DNA from: Neocallimastix lanati (nom. inval.)
Lineage: Eukaryota > Neocallimastigomycota > Neocallimastigomycetes > Neocallimastigales > Neocallimastigaceae
NCBI GenBank assembly: GCA_016946835.1
Contig: JACVTC010000015.1
Coordinates: 640,001 to 672,500 of the forward strand
Length of the DNA: 32,500 bases
Direction of reading: 5' to 3'
Each line of letters opens with the position of its first letter. Positions within the stretch are counted from its first letter, which is position 1. The notes beneath the pieces are model-generated. The model had not been told where the DNA came from, ran no database searches, and saw nothing but the letters and a program-made list of their open reading frames with translations. Positions 1 through 12,535 of this stretch are shown here, piece by piece. A program made the translations under genes and the position numbers.

Positions 1-10
1 ATAGATATAT

Positions 11-59
<49 letters not shown>

Positions 60-646
60 TATTTTATTATAATATAAATTTTATTAAATTGTATAAATTT
101 ATTATTTAAAGTTTTTTTTATAAACTTTTAAAATTTATAATAAAATAAAAAAAAATTTTCCATTTATATAATTATCATATTTTTTTTATTATTTATTATT
201 AATATTTATTATTTATTATTTATTATTATTAATTATTTATTATTATTATTAATTATTAATTATTTATTATTATTTATTATTTATTATTTATTATTTATTA
301 TTTATTATTTATTATTATTTTATTTTCATTTTTATTTTCTTTATTATCTTCTATTATTATAATCTATATCTTTATTTTTATTATTATTATTCTCTTTATC
401 TTTATTAGTATTAATATTATCTTTATTATCTTTTATTTTTTATTACATTAATGTTAATATGTGCTTTTCATTAATACATTATTTTTATTTTTTTTTTTAA
501 AAAAAAAAAAAGAAATACGTATTTCATTTTTTACTTTTTTTTAAAAAACTATACTGAGTTTAAAAATTTTAATAGTTATAAATTTTTGAATATAAAAATT
601 TTAAAAAATATTCCAATTTTTTTTTTTTTATTTTTTTATTTTTTTA

Positions 647-725
647 TTTTTTATTTTTTATTTGATTTTCATATTAAAATTTATCCAATAAATTTTAATA
701 TGAAAATCAAATAAAAAATAAAAAA
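647..725. repeat. Perfect palindrome, 37-bp arms, 5-base loop
   Basis: Positions 647-683 are the exact reverse complement of 689-725, with the loop TCCAA at 684-688. The inner part of each arm has mixed sequence (GATTTTCATATTAAAATTTA on the left), so the match is not just T-run against A-run. The outer part does degrade into T and A runs. It could be a cruciform or hairpin-forming element, a very small foldback element, or a replication-slippage product. No transposase gene or target-site duplication is evident. Confidence 0.85.
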
Positions 726-1406
726 AAAAAAGAAAGAAAAAAAAATTATTTTTAATGTATTTTAAAATAGAATAATTAATATATATATATGAAAAAAATA
801 GTGTAGTAAAATTAATCTTTTTGGTAAGAGCTTAATACATAAATAATAAGATTTTATACAAAATTTCTTTAATATAATTATTTTTTTTAAGGGGATTCAT
901 ATTATCATAAGAAATTTCATAGATATTACCATTGTTATTTTATTTATAGTAGAAATTTCTTATATAATAATATTATTGATATACAAAAGATAGAAATTTT
1001 GAGTATTTTATTACATATTGATCATTTTTGACATTAATGTTTTTCTTTTTAGGAATCATTTTCATTTTCATTTTCATTTTCAAATAATCACTATAATTCT
1101 ATTATCAATAGGTGTCACTGAATATCTTATATTCATTCATATAAGCTTTTTATTTTCTTCCTTTTCTGAGTTTTATGATTAAATTATGATTGAATAATAC
1201 TATTGTTCTTTTTTTTTTTTTTGTTTTTTTCTTTTTTTCTTAAAAATGAATTATATTTATAATAGTCAACTTTTTACTATAAGAGAAGAACTTTTTTGGT
1301 TAATATTAATTTTGATCTTTCAATATAAATATTTGAAAAAAAAAAAAAAAAAAGAGAGAATATATAATTTTTATTTTATCTAGTTTAGTTAACTTTTTAT
1401 AAGTTT

Positions 1407-1452
1407 ACCAATTTTTATGTAATTTCAAAACCAATTTTTATGTAATTTCAAA
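1407..1452. repeat. Tandem duplication, 23-bp unit, two copies
   Basis: The unit beginning ACCAATTTTTATG at 1407-1429 is repeated exactly at 1430-1452. It lies in non-coding DNA and looks like a recent slippage duplication. Confidence 0.85.
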
Positions 1453-2499
1453 AAAATTTTTTAATCGAATTTTAACAATAATTTTTTTATTCTCATTGCT
1501 ACTAAAGCTATATATATTTTAATATTTGTAAAATTGTGAATGAATTATATTTAGTCTTTAATAATTATTAAATATTTAAATTCTCTACAAATTTTATTTT
1601 AATGCATCATATATTTAAAAAAAAAATTTTTTTTTTAAATTTAACAATTTGTTATTCATTTAATATATAAAAATATATATATAACGATATACATTTGATT
1701 TGATTTAGCTTTAAAATTAAAGTTGAATTCATGTATAAAATATGTTAAATATAAAATAATAGATGTTCTAATTTTATTAAATTTTCTTTATCTTTTTATA
1801 TTTTAATGAAGCAATTCAATTATATCAATTTTAATTATTAATAAATAAAAGAATGTTTGATTTATATAATATAATATTACTAATTATATTATTATTTTAT
1901 ACAAAAAATATTATTATGAAAAATCTTTTTTTTTATATATATTTTCATTTTTTTTATTATTATTATTTTATTTTAATATATATTTCAATTGTATAAATAC
2001 ATATTTTTCTTTTTAATATTTAATTATGATTGATATTTAAAAATAAAAGTTGAATTGAAAAACATAATTATAAATAAGCAAAATAAAAAAAAAAAATATT
2101 AATAAAATAAAAAAATTTTAATTTTATTAATATGTAATGAAATAAAATAAATATTATATATAATTATCATAAATAAATAAATAAATAAAAAAAAAAAAAA
2201 AAAAAAAAATAAAAAAAAAAAAATGAAATAACTTAAAATAAATATTTTTCTAAAGTAAAAATGTATATACAGATATTGTTTCTATTTAAAATTAAATGTA
2301 TTTATTAACTATCTATTTTTTTTTTTTTTTTGTAAAATAAAAAAAATAGTATATAATGTTATTTTTTTTTTTGTAAAATGTACTATGAATGAAAAAAAAA
2401 ATAAATAAATAAATAAATAAATTTGAAATTATAAATTTTGATGATAATTAAGAAAAAAGTGATAATATATTTATATAAATATATTTTTATTTAATGACA

Positions 2500-3915
2500 T
2501 TATACATTTGAAACTAAAGTAGGATTAGGACCACTTCTTTGTATAATATTTGTATTGTTATTATTAGTATTATTATCCAAATCACAAACTAATATGTTAT
2601 TATTTTTTGAATCTATTGTAATATTAAATTCTAGTTTATTATTATTATTGTTAAATTCATTTTTCTTACTCTGTTGAATTGAAAATAATGGCATCTTTTC
2701 TTCTTTATGAAGAGTCGATGCTTTGTTTGATTTTTTATTTTTATTTACATTTGATTCCTTAATAGGTTCCTTTACAACTAAACTATTATCTCTAGGAATA
2801 TCTGGTAAAAGTTTTAATTTTTCTGAACGTCTATATAATTTTCTATGTGCTTGACTACTAATTTGCCTATTATATTTCTCTATTTCTTTTTCCAATTTTC
2901 CAATTTCAATTCTTTTTTCTATGACCTCTTTTCTTAAATTATTTATTTCACTATTTTATTTTATTTTTATTTTTATTATATTTTTAATGATAATTTTCAA
3001 AAATTTAATATATATATTGAGCATATATAAATTTTAAATAGAAAAATAAAATAAAATTAAAATATAACAATTAATATTGTGGAATTTTTTTCTTTTTTTT
3101 AACAAATAAATATATGTATAATTTTAAAATATACTATATATATATATAATATAGAGATAGGCATAATTATATAAATATATTATTAACTCATTTATATAAA
3201 TACCTAATAATAATATTTCCTTCCTCAATTGTATTTTTATTTTCAGAATCTCTTTGTTGTTCAATGTTTTCAATTTTTTTCTTTAACATATCAACAGAAC
3301 ATTGATAAAAATTATACTTTTTCATCATATTCTTTTCTTCATCAAATTTGTATGGATCAAACATGGAAAAATTATCAATAAATGAATGGTGGAATTCAAG
3401 AACATGTTTCTTTTTATTTTTTTTTAAAAAAAAAATATTTCATATAAAGTTTCATATATATTATTTTAAAAATCAATTAGCAAAATTAAATTTTTTTGTA
3501 AAAAGTTATAAATACTATTAATTACTTCATTAAAAATAAAAAATATATGTATATATATTTTATTGTAAAATATTTTTAAATTAAAATATATTTTTTACTT
3601 TTAATTTTCGTGGATCTTCCATATCATCTTTAGCTTCATTTAACTTTTGTCTTATTTTTTTTAATAGTTTTGCATAGAAATTGGAAATATCATTATATTC
3701 CTTAAATTCATCTTTTGTAGAATAATATTTAATTTGAACATTTTTCTTTTGAGAATCTAATAATATATATTGATATTGGTATTGATGTAATTCATCTGAC
3801 ATTTGCTATTTATATATTTTTTATAATTAAATTCAATAACAAAATTTTTTTTTTTAAAAATGAAGAAAAAAAAGAAAATTAATTATCTCTGTAAAAAAAA
3901 TATAATTTAATCATT

Positions 3916-3959
<44 letters not shown>

Positions 3960-5297
3960 GAATATTGCATATTAGATTTCAGTAATTCATTTTCTCTTGG
4001 TTCAATCTGTTTTTTCAATTCAGTAAGTTTATATTCCAAAACAAATTTAAACTTTTCTAATTCATGGTTTTTCTTTTGAAGATCATAAATTCTTTTTTCT
4101 TTTTCACGAATGGTATCATCACGATTATTCATCTAGGAATAAACATATAATCATATAAACATATAAATATATATAAAAAATCATTAATTAAAATAAAATG
4201 AAGATAAATATATATAAATATATATATATATATAAAATAATTAATAATTAATAAATATTTCAAAACAAAAATTATATTATATATATATATAACTCTTACT
4301 TCCTGTTTAACATTTTCTATATCATTTTCCAAATTATGAATAATATTTTGTAATTTTTTTTCTTCATTAGAAACATTAGCTAAATTCTGCTTATGGAAAT
4401 TAATTTCTTTAATAATTTCATTATATTGATTTTTCATATCAATATTTTCTAATTTAACTTTTTCCAGAAGTTCTTTTTCTTGTATAATTTTTTTCTCATA
4501 TATGTATTGAATTTTTAAAGTATCCTTTTCAATATTGTCATCAATTTCAACTAATGATTCCTTATAATTACTATCATTATCTTTTATTTCTTGTTTCAAC
4601 TTTTTTTTTTTTGAATAATATTTTTATAATAATTATTTATTTAATGATAACATAATTAAAATATAATATCATTGAATATATAATATGTAAATATTATTAA
4701 TTATAATTTATTATAAAATTTCTTCTTTTTTATTTTTCTTTCTTTTCTTTTTTCTTTATATTTATTATAATATATAAAATAATATATATATATATATATA
4801 TGATTGTATTTTCATACCATTGCAATTTCCTGATTTTTATCTTCGATTTTCTTTAAATACATGTCTTTGAGATATTGCATTTTTTTGATATGTTGCTCTT
4901 TTATTCTTTCAATTTCTTCTTTCCAATTTATTTCCATTCTTTCAATATCATCTTCAAGTTTTTTATATTTTGCATTTTCATTGTTTAATTTTGTCTTATA
5001 ATTTTTTTTAATATCCTATTAATAATTAAAAAAAAAATATATATTAAATTTTATTATTAACATAATTTAATAGTTATATATTTAAATAGATAAATATATA
5101 TATATATTATATTATAATTAAATATAATTTTACATTAATTTCTTTTTCTTTTTTTTCTTTATTATCATGAAGGGTATTTTGATATTTGATATTATTTTCA
5201 GTTAATTCGGATTTAATTCTTTCTGAAACCTAGAAAGGATTAATAAAAAATTAATATTGTTTAGCATAACATGAAAGCATGATTGTATATATTTATC

Positions 5298-5343
<46 letters not shown>

Positions 5344-7304
5344 AATTCAATAATATAATTATTAATTTTTTTTTTACCAATTCACAATTTCTGACATCTT
5401 TTTCATAATTTTCATTTAATGCTTTCATTTGTTCTTCATTTTCTATCTTTTTATTTTCTAATTCTTCATCTTTTTTTTGTATCATTATCTATTAAAATAA
5501 TAAAATAAAATAAAATATAAATGATTAATTTTTAAATAGAAATCTTATAAGAGTAATTTATAATTATAAAAATATATATATTATTTAATATTTTTATTCA
5601 TTAAATTCATTTAAAAAAAGCTTACATTAACTTTCTTTGTTAATTTATTAATTATTTCTGTTTTCGCTTGTAAGTCAGGTTTTTTAATAAGCATCTTTAA
5701 TGGTTTATTATTTTAAATTTAAAAATATATAATAATTATAAGAATAACAAATATTTATTAATATGAATATACATTCATAAATTAATATATATATATATAT
5801 ATATTAAATTTTTATTTTAATTATAGACTAATATATTTATATATTGAAAGATTTCCTACTTCTTCTGAGAAATATCTTTTTGATTTTTGTTTTTGATTCG
5901 AATTTACTATTGTAGTACTATTTTCTCTTAAATTTGTAATAGCCAAACAACCATCATCACCACAAGAAAAAATTAAATTATCATCATTTGATATAGCTAA
6001 TTTTGTAATTTTCCCTGAATGAACATTTATATCATAATAATAAATTAATTGATTATTGTCTTTATTAATGTATATAATTCTAATTACACCAAAGTTCGTT
6101 GCTATATTTCATATATATATAAAAATATAAATTTATATATATTTTTATTATTAAATAAATTTAAATATATATGTTAATAAAAAGATAAAAAAAGTATTTA
6201 TAATAATTATATACATATATAAATATTCAATATATTAACTTACATCCAATTAAAATATTTCCTGAATTACTTATACAAACTATATATTTTATATATTTAT
6301 GTATAATAAAATATAACGTATAATAATATATAGATATATATACAGAAATTTAAAAAATAAAAAAAAAAAAAAGATTTATTATTAAAGACTTAATATTTGT
6401 TTATTTGTTTTTTTTTTACTTACGATTATTTAATTCAATATTCTGGGGTATTTGACATACTAAACCTTTGTCATCGAATTTCTGTAAAATATTGAAAAAT
6501 TTAATGAATTTAACGTTAATTATAATTTTTTTAAACAAAAATTAAAAAAAAAAAGAAAATTATTTGAATTTATATATATATATATATATATACATAATTT
6601 TCTATTTTTTAGTAAATATAAATATATATATAGAAAAAAGAATTAATATTAATTAATAAAATATTTTACCCATATTTTTCCTGAACTTTCAGTAATGTAT
6701 ATATATTGATTGTTAGGTGTGAATACAGCACTAGTAAATTGATGACCAGGTAATGTTAATGTATTTTCTTTTTTCTTATCAGGTATATTCCATACACAAA
6801 TAGTTCCTTCTACATCACTTGAAAACAATTGAAAATCATTTTTTGACCAATGGATGTATCTTATTTTTGAAGAGTGACCACGTACAATCCAAACAATATT
6901 ATAGGTCCATGAATTATAAATTTGAATCGTTGATCCATGAATAATAGCAAAGAACTTATAATTAATAATAAAAATAATAAGGATAAGAATAAAATAAATA
7001 AATAAATAAATAAATAATAATAATAAAATAAAAAAAAGAAAGAAATATAATTTTTAATATTTATTTTGTTACGGAAGTATATATATATATATATATATGA
7101 TATTAATATTTGGATTTTTTTTCTCCTATAAAAAAATTAATACTTAAATAAATTTATTTCAATTTATTTTTTATTAATATATTTACCTGACCACCATGAC
7201 TAAATATACACTATAAGATATTAATTTTATATATTATTATAAAAGATAAAATTTAATGGATTATTAATTCAACTATATAAGTAATAAATTAATATTAATA
7301 TATA

Positions 7305-7339
<35 letters not shown>

Positions 7340-9045
7340 AAATCAAAAAAAAAAAAAAAAAATAATAATAATAATAATAATAATTAAAAAAATGTAATTA
7401 AAAGTAATTAAAAAAACACATTACTTGTTTACATCCAATAATATTGGCAGACCAATGTTCGTAAAGATCATTATGAAGAATAGTCATAATTTTAATAGAA
7501 TTATGAAAACCAACTAACAAGAAAAGACCATTTGGATGTAATGATAAACTAAATATTTTAAAGATTAATAATTTAATATGAAATAATAATTATTATTACA
7601 AAATTTTATAATTATTATTATTGTTTTCATATAACAATAAAACAAATGTATATATAATAACATATTTATATCTTTAAGTTTTTTTTTTCTCTTTTTTTTA
7701 GTAATAAAATGTTAAAACCATTAAAATAATATAATATATCATGAAATAATATATATATATATATATATAATACATACCATACTGGATCAAATTCATAATG
7801 TTTAACGACTTCTACAAAATTTTCTTGATAATTCCATATTCTAATAGTTTTATCAGAACTACAGGTAACAATAATAGGTTTCCAAATACAGGTATCCATA
7901 TCTGTAATTGAACCATTATGAAATGGTTGAATAAGGTATTCAAAACCTTGATCAATATTCTATTTTTTAATATTTTTATTGTAATATTATTTATATAGCA
8001 TATAAAATTAATAAAAAAAAAATTTTTTTTTTAATATTTAAATGAAAAAATATATTAAATTAAGTTATCAATAATTTAATTTAACTTTATAAATATAAAT
8101 TTTATAATATATTTAATTTATTATTATAATATTATGATTATAATTATAATTATAATTATGTTTATATTTGTTAATGATATTAATATCAATTTATTATTAC
8201 TTTTTCAATGTCCACATAAACTTGAATATAATAAACTTGTCGATTCTTGAGGGTAACCAGTAATCCCTTTTTATTTACGTGAACAGCAATACTTGTTACG
8301 GATGACGTTTCCAATATTTCATCATGATTTTTTTTATAGTAACCTTGAGAATCTTCTGCTTTTTCAAAAATAGAAATCACACCGGAACCATTACCTATAG
8401 CAAATCCTGTTGAAAAAGGAACAATAGCATTAATTTTTATAGGGTTAGTGATTTGTTCCGGGGAGGAATTACTCAGATTTAGCGTTAATTCATGATCAAT
8501 AATAGAAATAAATTCTCCATTTTCATAGACTAAAATTTTTTCATTTTCAGTACCGATAATAACTCTGCTCTTACTAACCCAAGTATGACAAGCACATCTA
8601 TATTCCGTTCTAACTTGATTAACCAATTTTAATGTATTTTCAACATATCGATAAACTCTTAAAATAGATGAACCAATTACTGATATAATAACCATTGAAG
8701 TTTCATAATTATTAACAGCAATTTGTAATATTTCACCTCCATAATTATTTGAAGTTTTAATTACACTTAACTTTTTACCCTTATTCCATAACCAAAAGTA
8801 TAAAAACCTAATATTCATATATTTTATTCAATTAAATTTATTTTATTGGGTATGTAATTTTTTTTAAAAAAAAAAAAAATAAAAAATAATTATTGTATAT
8901 CCAAATATATATGAATTTTATATGATAAATTATTAAGGTATTTTAAAATATATATATATATAAAACATATATATATATAAATCATTAAAATATATTAGTA
9001 AATAAATTTAAGGAAAATTAATATCACATCAAAAAAAAAAAAAAT

Positions 9046-9076
<31 letters not shown>

Positions 9077-9614
9077 AATAAATAAAATAAAAATAAAAAT
9101 AAAAATAAAATTAAATAAAATTAAATAAATAAATTATAATATTAAAATTTATATAGGAAAAATAAAAAAAATAGAAAAAATAGAAAAAATAAAAAATAAA
9201 AAAGTATTATTAATTCATTTTATTATATACCAATCTGGTTCGCCGGATTGAGCTAAAATACATGCTTTATCATTTGAAAAGGCAACATCGATAAATTCCT
9301 ATTTTTTTTTTTTTTTTTAATTATAATAGCAATAATAATAAGAGATATATATTTAAATTGATATAGAAAAAACATAGAAATAAAAAGATAAAATATTAAT
9401 GTTTTATTATAAATAAATTAATCATATATTATATAAAATTTAAATTTATTTTTTTTTAATATTTAATTATTTTATTTATTATTAAATTGTTATTTAATAT
9501 TAAAAAAAAAAATATAATAATTTAATAAATTATGTTTATATAAATATATTAAAAATGTATATAAGTCATTATTATATTTTATAATATTTAATAATATTGA
9601 AATTTATTTGTTTT

Positions 9615-9648
<34 letters not shown>

Positions 9649-10462
9649 TGGATCTTAATAGATTTTTAAATTAATTACCGTAGATGAATCATTTCCATAA
9701 AGAATTTTTTTTTTCTTTGGATTATTAACATCGAAAACTTCAATTAATGGTATATTTTCCGAGGTTCTCAAAGCTACCGCTACGTATGGATAACAAACTT
9801 CCATAATATTGATAACATATTTTGTATTATCTTGTAAAATACTTGTTAACAAAGCTTCATCTTTTGGTGTGAAACCTTCATTCACAAAATCGAAATAATA
9901 AGTATATGAATAGATTGGTATAAATGTTTGAGTTTGCTTTTCCTTATTATATAAAACAAAATTTGATCCAGCAATATATAAAATGGTTGAATCTTCCAAA
10001 CATGATATGCATTTCTTTTATAATTTTTTTTTAATAATTTAAAATAATAGAGAAAAATATGGAATATACATTTAATAATGTTTTATTTTTAAAAATTATA
10101 CAAAGAATAAAGTATATATATATATATTGAAATATTTATATAATATAATGATATTCTATAAATAATTACTTTTATTTCCCCATCTATACCATATATAAAA
10201 CTTTTTATTAATATATAATTAATTATAGAATATAAAAAAAATTAAATTATTAAATTAAATGATTAATATTTGATTTTTTTTTTTTTTTTTTTTTTTTTAT
10301 TATTATTATTATTATTGATTTTGTTATTATATCTTCATAATCCTTATTATTTTATTAATATCTATTAAAAAATCAAAAAATAGAATTATTATTAATAGTT
10401 GTGTACTTTTGTGAGACAGAAAATGATTTCGATTTTGATCTTGAATAATTTACAACCTCCAT
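2500..10462 (-). CDS. CFAP57: CFAP57 (WDR65) orthologue, 21 exons, 1286 aa
   Basis: Axonemal protein; known family members bind along ciliary doublets and help place inner-arm dyneins. Exons, 5' to 3': 10462-10407, 10200-10170, 10014-9679, 9298-9231, 8807-8201, 7959-7778, 7548-7425, 7210-7187, 6954-6670, 6481-6424, 6279-6244, 6101-5860, 5694-5626, 5488-5378, 5229-5134, 5015-4818, 4599-4300, 4132-3959, 3805-3599, 3409-3204, 2950-2500. All introns (118-423 bases) are GT-AG and every junction keeps frame, giving 1286 residues against about 1250 in human. Residues 1-683 form WD40 propellers ([13 protein letters not shown] in exon 6, [14 protein letters not shown] in exon 9, GDDGCL in exon 12). 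Residues 684 to about 1230 are coiled coil. Exon 18 carries the family hallmark [20 protein letters not shown] followed by KKQIEPREN. The stop is TAA at 2502-2500. Least certain are the exon 1 donor (GTACAC) and the exon 12 donor (GTAGGA). The 5' end was placed by the frame match to the conserved N-terminal propeller. Confidence 0.93.
3919..3957. repeat. (AT)n microsatellite abutting an exon 18 splice donor
   Basis: An uninterrupted AT dinucleotide run lies in CFAP57 intron 18. On the minus strand it forms the bases directly after the donor (GTATATAT...), so repeat-length change occurs right at the splice site. Shorter AT runs lie in most other introns of the gene. Confidence 0.9.
5300..5340. 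repeat. Poly(A) run in CFAP57 intron 14
   Basis: About 40 consecutive A on the plus strand, which is poly(T) in the transcript, lie inside intron 14 upstream of exon 15. Similar long runs occur in introns 7 (about 7309-7362) and 3 (about 9616-9644). Confidence 0.9.
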
Positions 10463-11257
10463 TTTTTTTTTTTTTTTCTTTTTTTTTCTATGTTATTTTC
10501 TATATATTCTATATATATATATATTATTATATATATATATATATTTTTTTTTTTTATGATGTTATATAGATGTTTAAATAATTATGACAATAAATGAAAA
10601 TAAATGAATAAATAATAAATAATTTTAAATAACAACAAAATTATAAAAAATTTTATTATATATCCAGTTTTATTTTTTGATTTAATATTTATTTTTCAAA
10701 TATTCACAATTAAAAAAAAAAAAAAAAAAAAATGAATATACATATTATTATTATTATTTGACAAGAAAGAAATAAAAAAATTTTTTTTCAATTATGAAAG
10801 AAAGAAAAAAAAAAATCATAATAAATTAGATTCTCCAACATAAAATAAAATAAAAAATAAAAATTTTTTTTTATTTACACTCTATAAAACTTTTATTTTA
10901 TATACTTTTTTTTTATTATTATTATATTTAATAATAATAAAATTTTCATATTTTTCTAATTTCCAATATATTTAATTTAAGTTAAAAAACTGAAAAGTAA
11001 AATGAAAAAAAAAATAATAAAAAATGACCTCGGAAAATTATATTTGATTTAATACTAATTAAAGTTTATAGAACTACAAATAAGAAAAAATAAAAAATCA
11101 ATGTTATTATTTAATTATTATAACATTAAAATTTTCTCTAATTTTAACAAATATTTATTTTAACATTTAATATTTTTTATTATTTTATTTTATTAACCTT
11201 TTTATTATTTTATTATATTATTTTAATATTTTACTATTTAATTAATCATTATATATA

Positions 11258-11401
11258 TATTATTTTATTATTATATTATTATATTGATATTGATATTATT
11301 TTATTATTATATTATTATATTGATATTGATATTATTTTATTATTATATTATTATATTGATATTGATATTATTTTATTATTATATTATTATATTGATATTG
11401 A
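11258..11401. repeat. Minisatellite, 36-bp unit, four copies
   Basis: The marker TTGATATTGA recurs with G at 11286, 11322, 11358 and 11394, an exact 36-base period. The copies are essentially identical, which indicates recent expansion or homogenisation. Confidence 0.9.
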
Positions 11402-11749
11402 TTTAGTATTTATTATAAAATTGTATAATTATTTTCAAATAATTGTTAAAACAATTATATTAGGTTATAATAAAAATTATAAAGTTTATTATTAATTAAT
11501 AAAAATTAACATATATATAGTAAAAATAATAAAGAATATTAATAAAGAATATTGATAAACTATACTGTAGTAATAAAACTTATGAAAATAAGAATAATAA
11601 TAATTTAATAAATTTTATATACTATTGTTTTATTCTATGACTATGCCTATAATATTAATTATTTTTTTTATTGAATATATTCTTTATTTCATTTTATTTT
11701 TGTAATATATATAAATAAATATTTTTCATTTTGGAAACCCTGATCTTTA

Positions 11750-12030
11750 TTTTACAATTCTTTTTCCACCACTTAGACTTCAAGTGAATTTTAAGTTGAT
11801 TGCTTGGTAAATCAAACTTTTAATTTTTTTATTTTTAAAAGTTATAAATATTTAAGATAGAACTATCACTTAAAAGCATTCTATTATCTGAATATCCATA
11901 AAAACTAAACAGACAACTTCCAAACTGTAATAATAGTTTTAATCTCTCATAAAAGAACGAATGGTTTTATCCATACCAACTGAAGTAAAAAAAATTTCTA
12001 TTTATTTAGAGAATAAGCAACCATTTCAAC
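11750..12030 (-). pseudogene. Decayed WD40-repeat fragment (tentative)
   Basis: This block is less AT-biased than its surroundings. Read on the minus strand in shifting frames it gives WD40-like pieces in the right order: VEMVAYSLNK, then TSVGMDKTIRSF, then SDNRMLLSDSSILNIYNF, then FDLPSNQLKIHLKS. Stops and frame changes separate them, so no intact exon is present. The DKTIR and DSSI...IY signatures are typical of the end of a WD40 blade. It does not match the neighbouring CFAP57 propeller at sight, so it may come from another WD40 gene. It could also be chance, because WD40 motifs are loose. Confidence 0.4.
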
Positions 12031-12535
12031 CTTTTTAATTCAATGCAATAGTCAAAGCAAGAATTAAATAAAAAAAATTTTTAAATATATATACATTGAT
12101 TGTTAGTATTAGAAATATATATTATAAACTGATTTCCTAATATTTATAAAAAATTCCAATTATAAATATAATTGAAATTATTTAATCATTTTATTAAAAA
12201 AAAAATAATAATAATAATAATTAATCTTTTTTAAAATTTGAATTGTTATTGGCCAATCATACAACTAGTAAATAAATAAATATATGATTAATAAATAAAT
12301 AAATTTAATAGTAAAGTAAATTAGTATATATTACTTAGATAAATGATTCATTTTAATTCAACATATATGTATATTTTTTTTTAATAATAGCTAATTAAAA
12401 AAAAATTTTTTATCAAATTGTATTTTATTTTATACCATATATAAAAGAATTATTATTATTATTATTTTTTTTTTCACATTTAAATTAAAAGATTAAATAA
12501 ATTAAAAAATATATATATATATATATAAATAAAAA

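Larger units (their letters stand above)
1..2499. other. Gene-free AT-rich stretch downstream of CFAP57
   Basis: No open reading frame or exon with coding character was found on either strand. It holds a poly(A) run (about 18-56), an array of TTATTAT-type heptamers (about 181-320), a perfect 37-bp-arm palindrome (647-725), four CATTTT hexamers (about 1060-1083), a 23-bp tandem duplication (1407-1452) and several further poly(A)/poly(T) runs. The 740-1600 part is less repetitive than the rest and could be an old decayed sequence, but no family is recognisable. The right end includes the 3' untranslated region of the minus-strand CFAP57 gene, whose cleavage site cannot be placed. Confidence 0.6.
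10463..12535. other. Divergent spacer between CFAP57 and the small-protein gene
   Basis: The two flanking genes point away from each other, so this spacer should hold both promoters. Directly upstream of the CFAP57 start the plus strand is poly-pyrimidine, so the minus-strand leader is A-rich; upstream of 12536 there is an (AT)n tract. I see no element I can name as a promoter. Inside are a 36-bp minisatellite (11258-11401) and a higher-GC block (about 11740-12060) that appears to be a broken WD40 sequence. Confidence 0.6.

Noticed and set aside
181-320. TTATTAT array near the window edge as a possible telomere
   Set aside because: No G-rich strand, and the same repeat is found in internal positions throughout the window.
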